From Formicarius rufipectus (lineage: Eukaryota; Chordata; Aves; Passeriformes; Formicariidae), in assembly GCA_013399695.1 (NCBI GenBank), contig VXAU01001246.1, positions 124,001 through 188,000 of the forward strand: a stretch of DNA of 64,000 nt, in the 5' to 3' direction. Position 1 is the first letter of the stretch. The number at the start of each line of letters is the position of its first letter. Below the pieces are notes generated by a model that saw nothing but the letters and a program-made list of their open reading frames with translations, ran no database searches and had not been told where the DNA came from. This document shows, in pieces, positions 61,821-64,000 of this stretch. A program made the position numbers and the translations under genes.

Positions 61821-64000
61821 AATATGTATTAAATGAAGCCTATATTGACCAAAAAGTGCTAAAGGTCATTCCTGTGCATGTGGAATTATTTGTGTGAGCT
61901 GAACAGAAATATGATGAGAACTATGAGGAACTCCAAGCTTCCAGAGCAGTACATACAGATCTAGGTCCACCCTTCAATTTTTCTGTCTTGTTTTTATAAG
62001 ATAGGTGTGGACTTTGACTTAACTAGTTTGTTTGGCCATTTTCCGCAAAGGAAGGTCAGATGTTTAAAGAATTGTAGAGGAAAGACACATAGTCATGAAA
62101 ATAACACAGGTTATATTTGTAAGCTTTAAAGAAAATGCATAAATAACAATATATTTGCTTTCTTAAATAAAGATGAAGAGAAAAACAAAACTAAGATATG
62201 AGTCTTCATCAACAGTTAGCATGTCCAGCTGTAAGAAATGTGAACTTTACAGTGTTTTGTTTTGTTTTGCTTTCTGAAGTATAGAAAAGCTTTATTTTGG
62301 ATTATTTCAGAAGAGATACTAACTTTCCTTATGGAGTTGTTGTCTAGGAAACCAGTTTCCAAGTTTCACTGTATGAAGTAGATTTTCTTGTGGGGCTTCA
62401 CCTCTGTGGTGTGATGTGAAGCTTATTTGGTGGGTGTGTGAAGTTACCACACAAGTACAAAGCCTCCCTATAAGTTTCAGCGGAGGCTGAGAGCTTAAAC
62501 CACTGCTCCTGAAAAGCCCTGCACCAGGTGTGCTCTGTACATGTTCTCCTGGCTCTCACAGTGCCCATGTGCATTCACTGTGACTGTGAAATGAACCACA
62601 ACCCTGCCTTTTCTCAGCCTTTCTTGTTTCCTACCCTGCATTTCTTTTTACTTGTCTTCTGGTTTTGAGAACGACCAGACTGCAGTGACTTAAGAAATTT
62701 TTCACGATGCATTATCAGTGAATCACACTTCTTCTGAGTCAAAAAATAAACTCAGATTTTCTTTTCCCTCCTCTTCTATTTTCAGTTTGTAAGTTTTATG
62801 GGCCCCCCAATTACTGCCATTACAATTTCATTAGAGTTTCATTATAATACAGTACAAAACTCCAGAAAGGTTTTGTGGAAGAAAGGATAGAGTATTCTTT
62901 CAATCTATTTCTACACAAACACAATATTTCATTATTTCATTATTTCATTGTTGCTGTACTTGTCAAATTTAAGACAAGTAATTACAAAATATTTGAGATT
63001 ACATTTTTGCATTTAAAAATCCCCAGGTAGATTTAAATACTGTAGCAGAAGATGTCCAATAGTTTTTCAATATAAATTGAGATAAACTGAAAATGTGGAG
63101 TTGGTTTTGTAGCCCTTTACTTCTGCTAAGTGTATTGAACATGCAGAAAGGAGGAAGGCAATTCCAGAGAGCAGTGCTAGTCACAGTATAAGCGTGGCAA
63201 AGTTCTTCTGAATCTCAGAGTTAAGTGGTTATAGCAATGAATAAATATCAAACTATGCATGTGTCACTCCTCCTATGTGATGGAATAGAGCTACCTGGAG
63301 AAATGTGCACAGCAGGAAGTGCAATAATGTTGAAAAGAAAATATATTTGACAGAAGGAAATTAACGTTTACAACAGGCATATGAAAAGTCAAAGTAACGA
63401 AGAAGTGCCTGACAGCAGCAACAGGTTAAGAGCCAAGTTCCTGCTCAAGTCAGGTTTTCTGTCCAGTCTCCTGTTGTGTCTCTACTTTTGACCTTCTGGC
63501 CACTCTAAGGTGTGCTTGTGACCCTCACAGCCTACAACCAGTGGAATTATTAAGAACAGCAATATGTGTTTGCTGTCTGTGGAGATTGTCACCAAAACAG
63601 TGAATGCTGGTACCTTGTCAACACCACTGTGAGTGCTGAGGTGGGTTGCAATCTCAGCATGAATTGAAGCCTAAAACCAGTTATGATGGTGTCTTTGTAA
63701 ACTAGATAGGTCTTGTTTAAGATCTAACTGCTGACTTGAGTACTCATAATGATATCTGGTGAGAAAAGGACTGTCTTGGAGTAGTCTTTTATGACCATTC
63801 CATTTACCACGTTTTGTTTCACAATTATTTTCAAAAGTGCTGGCAATGACAATGCCTTCCCAGCTAACATCTTTAATGAGCAATTTTTGTTTGACTTTTG
63901 ACTTTTCCCCAGCATGATGGCTATCCTCTATGGAGTTACAGCAGCAGCCATGTACTCATGTGTGCTGAGAACAGCATGAACAAGTGCTGATGTTGTTGGA
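61821..64000. other. Right-end flank, nothing recognised
   Basis: AT-rich DNA with short open frames (up to 70 codons) lacking any domain. A short TTTTGTTTTGTTTTGC run occurs near 62256. Confidence 0.5.

Noticed and set aside
1..64000. CRISPR arrays, bacterial operons, tRNA or rRNA genes
   Set aside because: None was found. The sequence is clearly vertebrate nuclear DNA with spliced exons and avian retroelements.

Overview
The window is vertebrate nuclear DNA, most likely from a songbird (oscine passerine). Three things point there: minus-strand CR1 LINE fragments with the avian 3' end, two solo LTRs of an ERVL-type family I remember as abundant in zebra finch and relatives, and many A/C-only or G/T-only low-complexity tracts. 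Gene density is very low: one multi-exon gene in 64 kb, with AT-rich introns.

The gene is multimerin 1 (MMRN1) on the + strand. All eight coding exons are present. Joining them at splice sites read by eye gives an uninterrupted frame of 3,555 coding bases plus a stop, or 1,185 residues. Exon 1 (16766-17274) encodes the signal peptide and a Ser/Thr-rich N-terminal segment. Exons 2-3 (31749-31868, 34051-34157) encode the EMI domain. Exons 4-6 (39303-39401, 42143-42316, 46959-48938) encode the linker and the long, heavily N-glycosylated coiled-coil region. Exon 7 (54966-55112) encodes the EGF-like domain, and exon 8 (56187-56608) the C-terminal C1q domain. The product is a secreted, disulfide-linked multimeric protein of platelets, megakaryocytes and endothelium. 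Intron 7 begins with GC instead of GT, and the integrin-type RGD of the human protein is absent.

Layout: 1-16.7 kb is upstream flank with no gene recognised. It holds one LTR on the minus strand (about 1313-1738), a 1.4 kb CR1 with ORF1 and endonuclease remnants (about 3297-4740), one LTR on the plus strand (11829-12410) and two CR1 3' ends (15.4-16.05 kb). From 16.8 to 56.6 kb lies MMRN1. Its 14.5 kb first intron contains a CpG island (about 25.9-26.5 kb), two CR1 fragments, a 36-base assembly gap (30137-30172) and low-complexity tracts. Introns 2-3 carry ancient MIR/L2-like relics. From 56.6 to 64 kb lie the 3' UTR and a gene-free flank with one CR1 fragment and a 36-nt T homopolymer. I found no exons of the genes that flank MMRN1 in human (SNCA, CCSER1).

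I did not find a new biological system. The points most worth a second look are the intronic CpG island, the GC-AG intron, loss of RGD beside a retained furin-like motif, the weak acceptor and UG-rich tract at exon 5, and the promoter-bearing LTR upstream of the gene.
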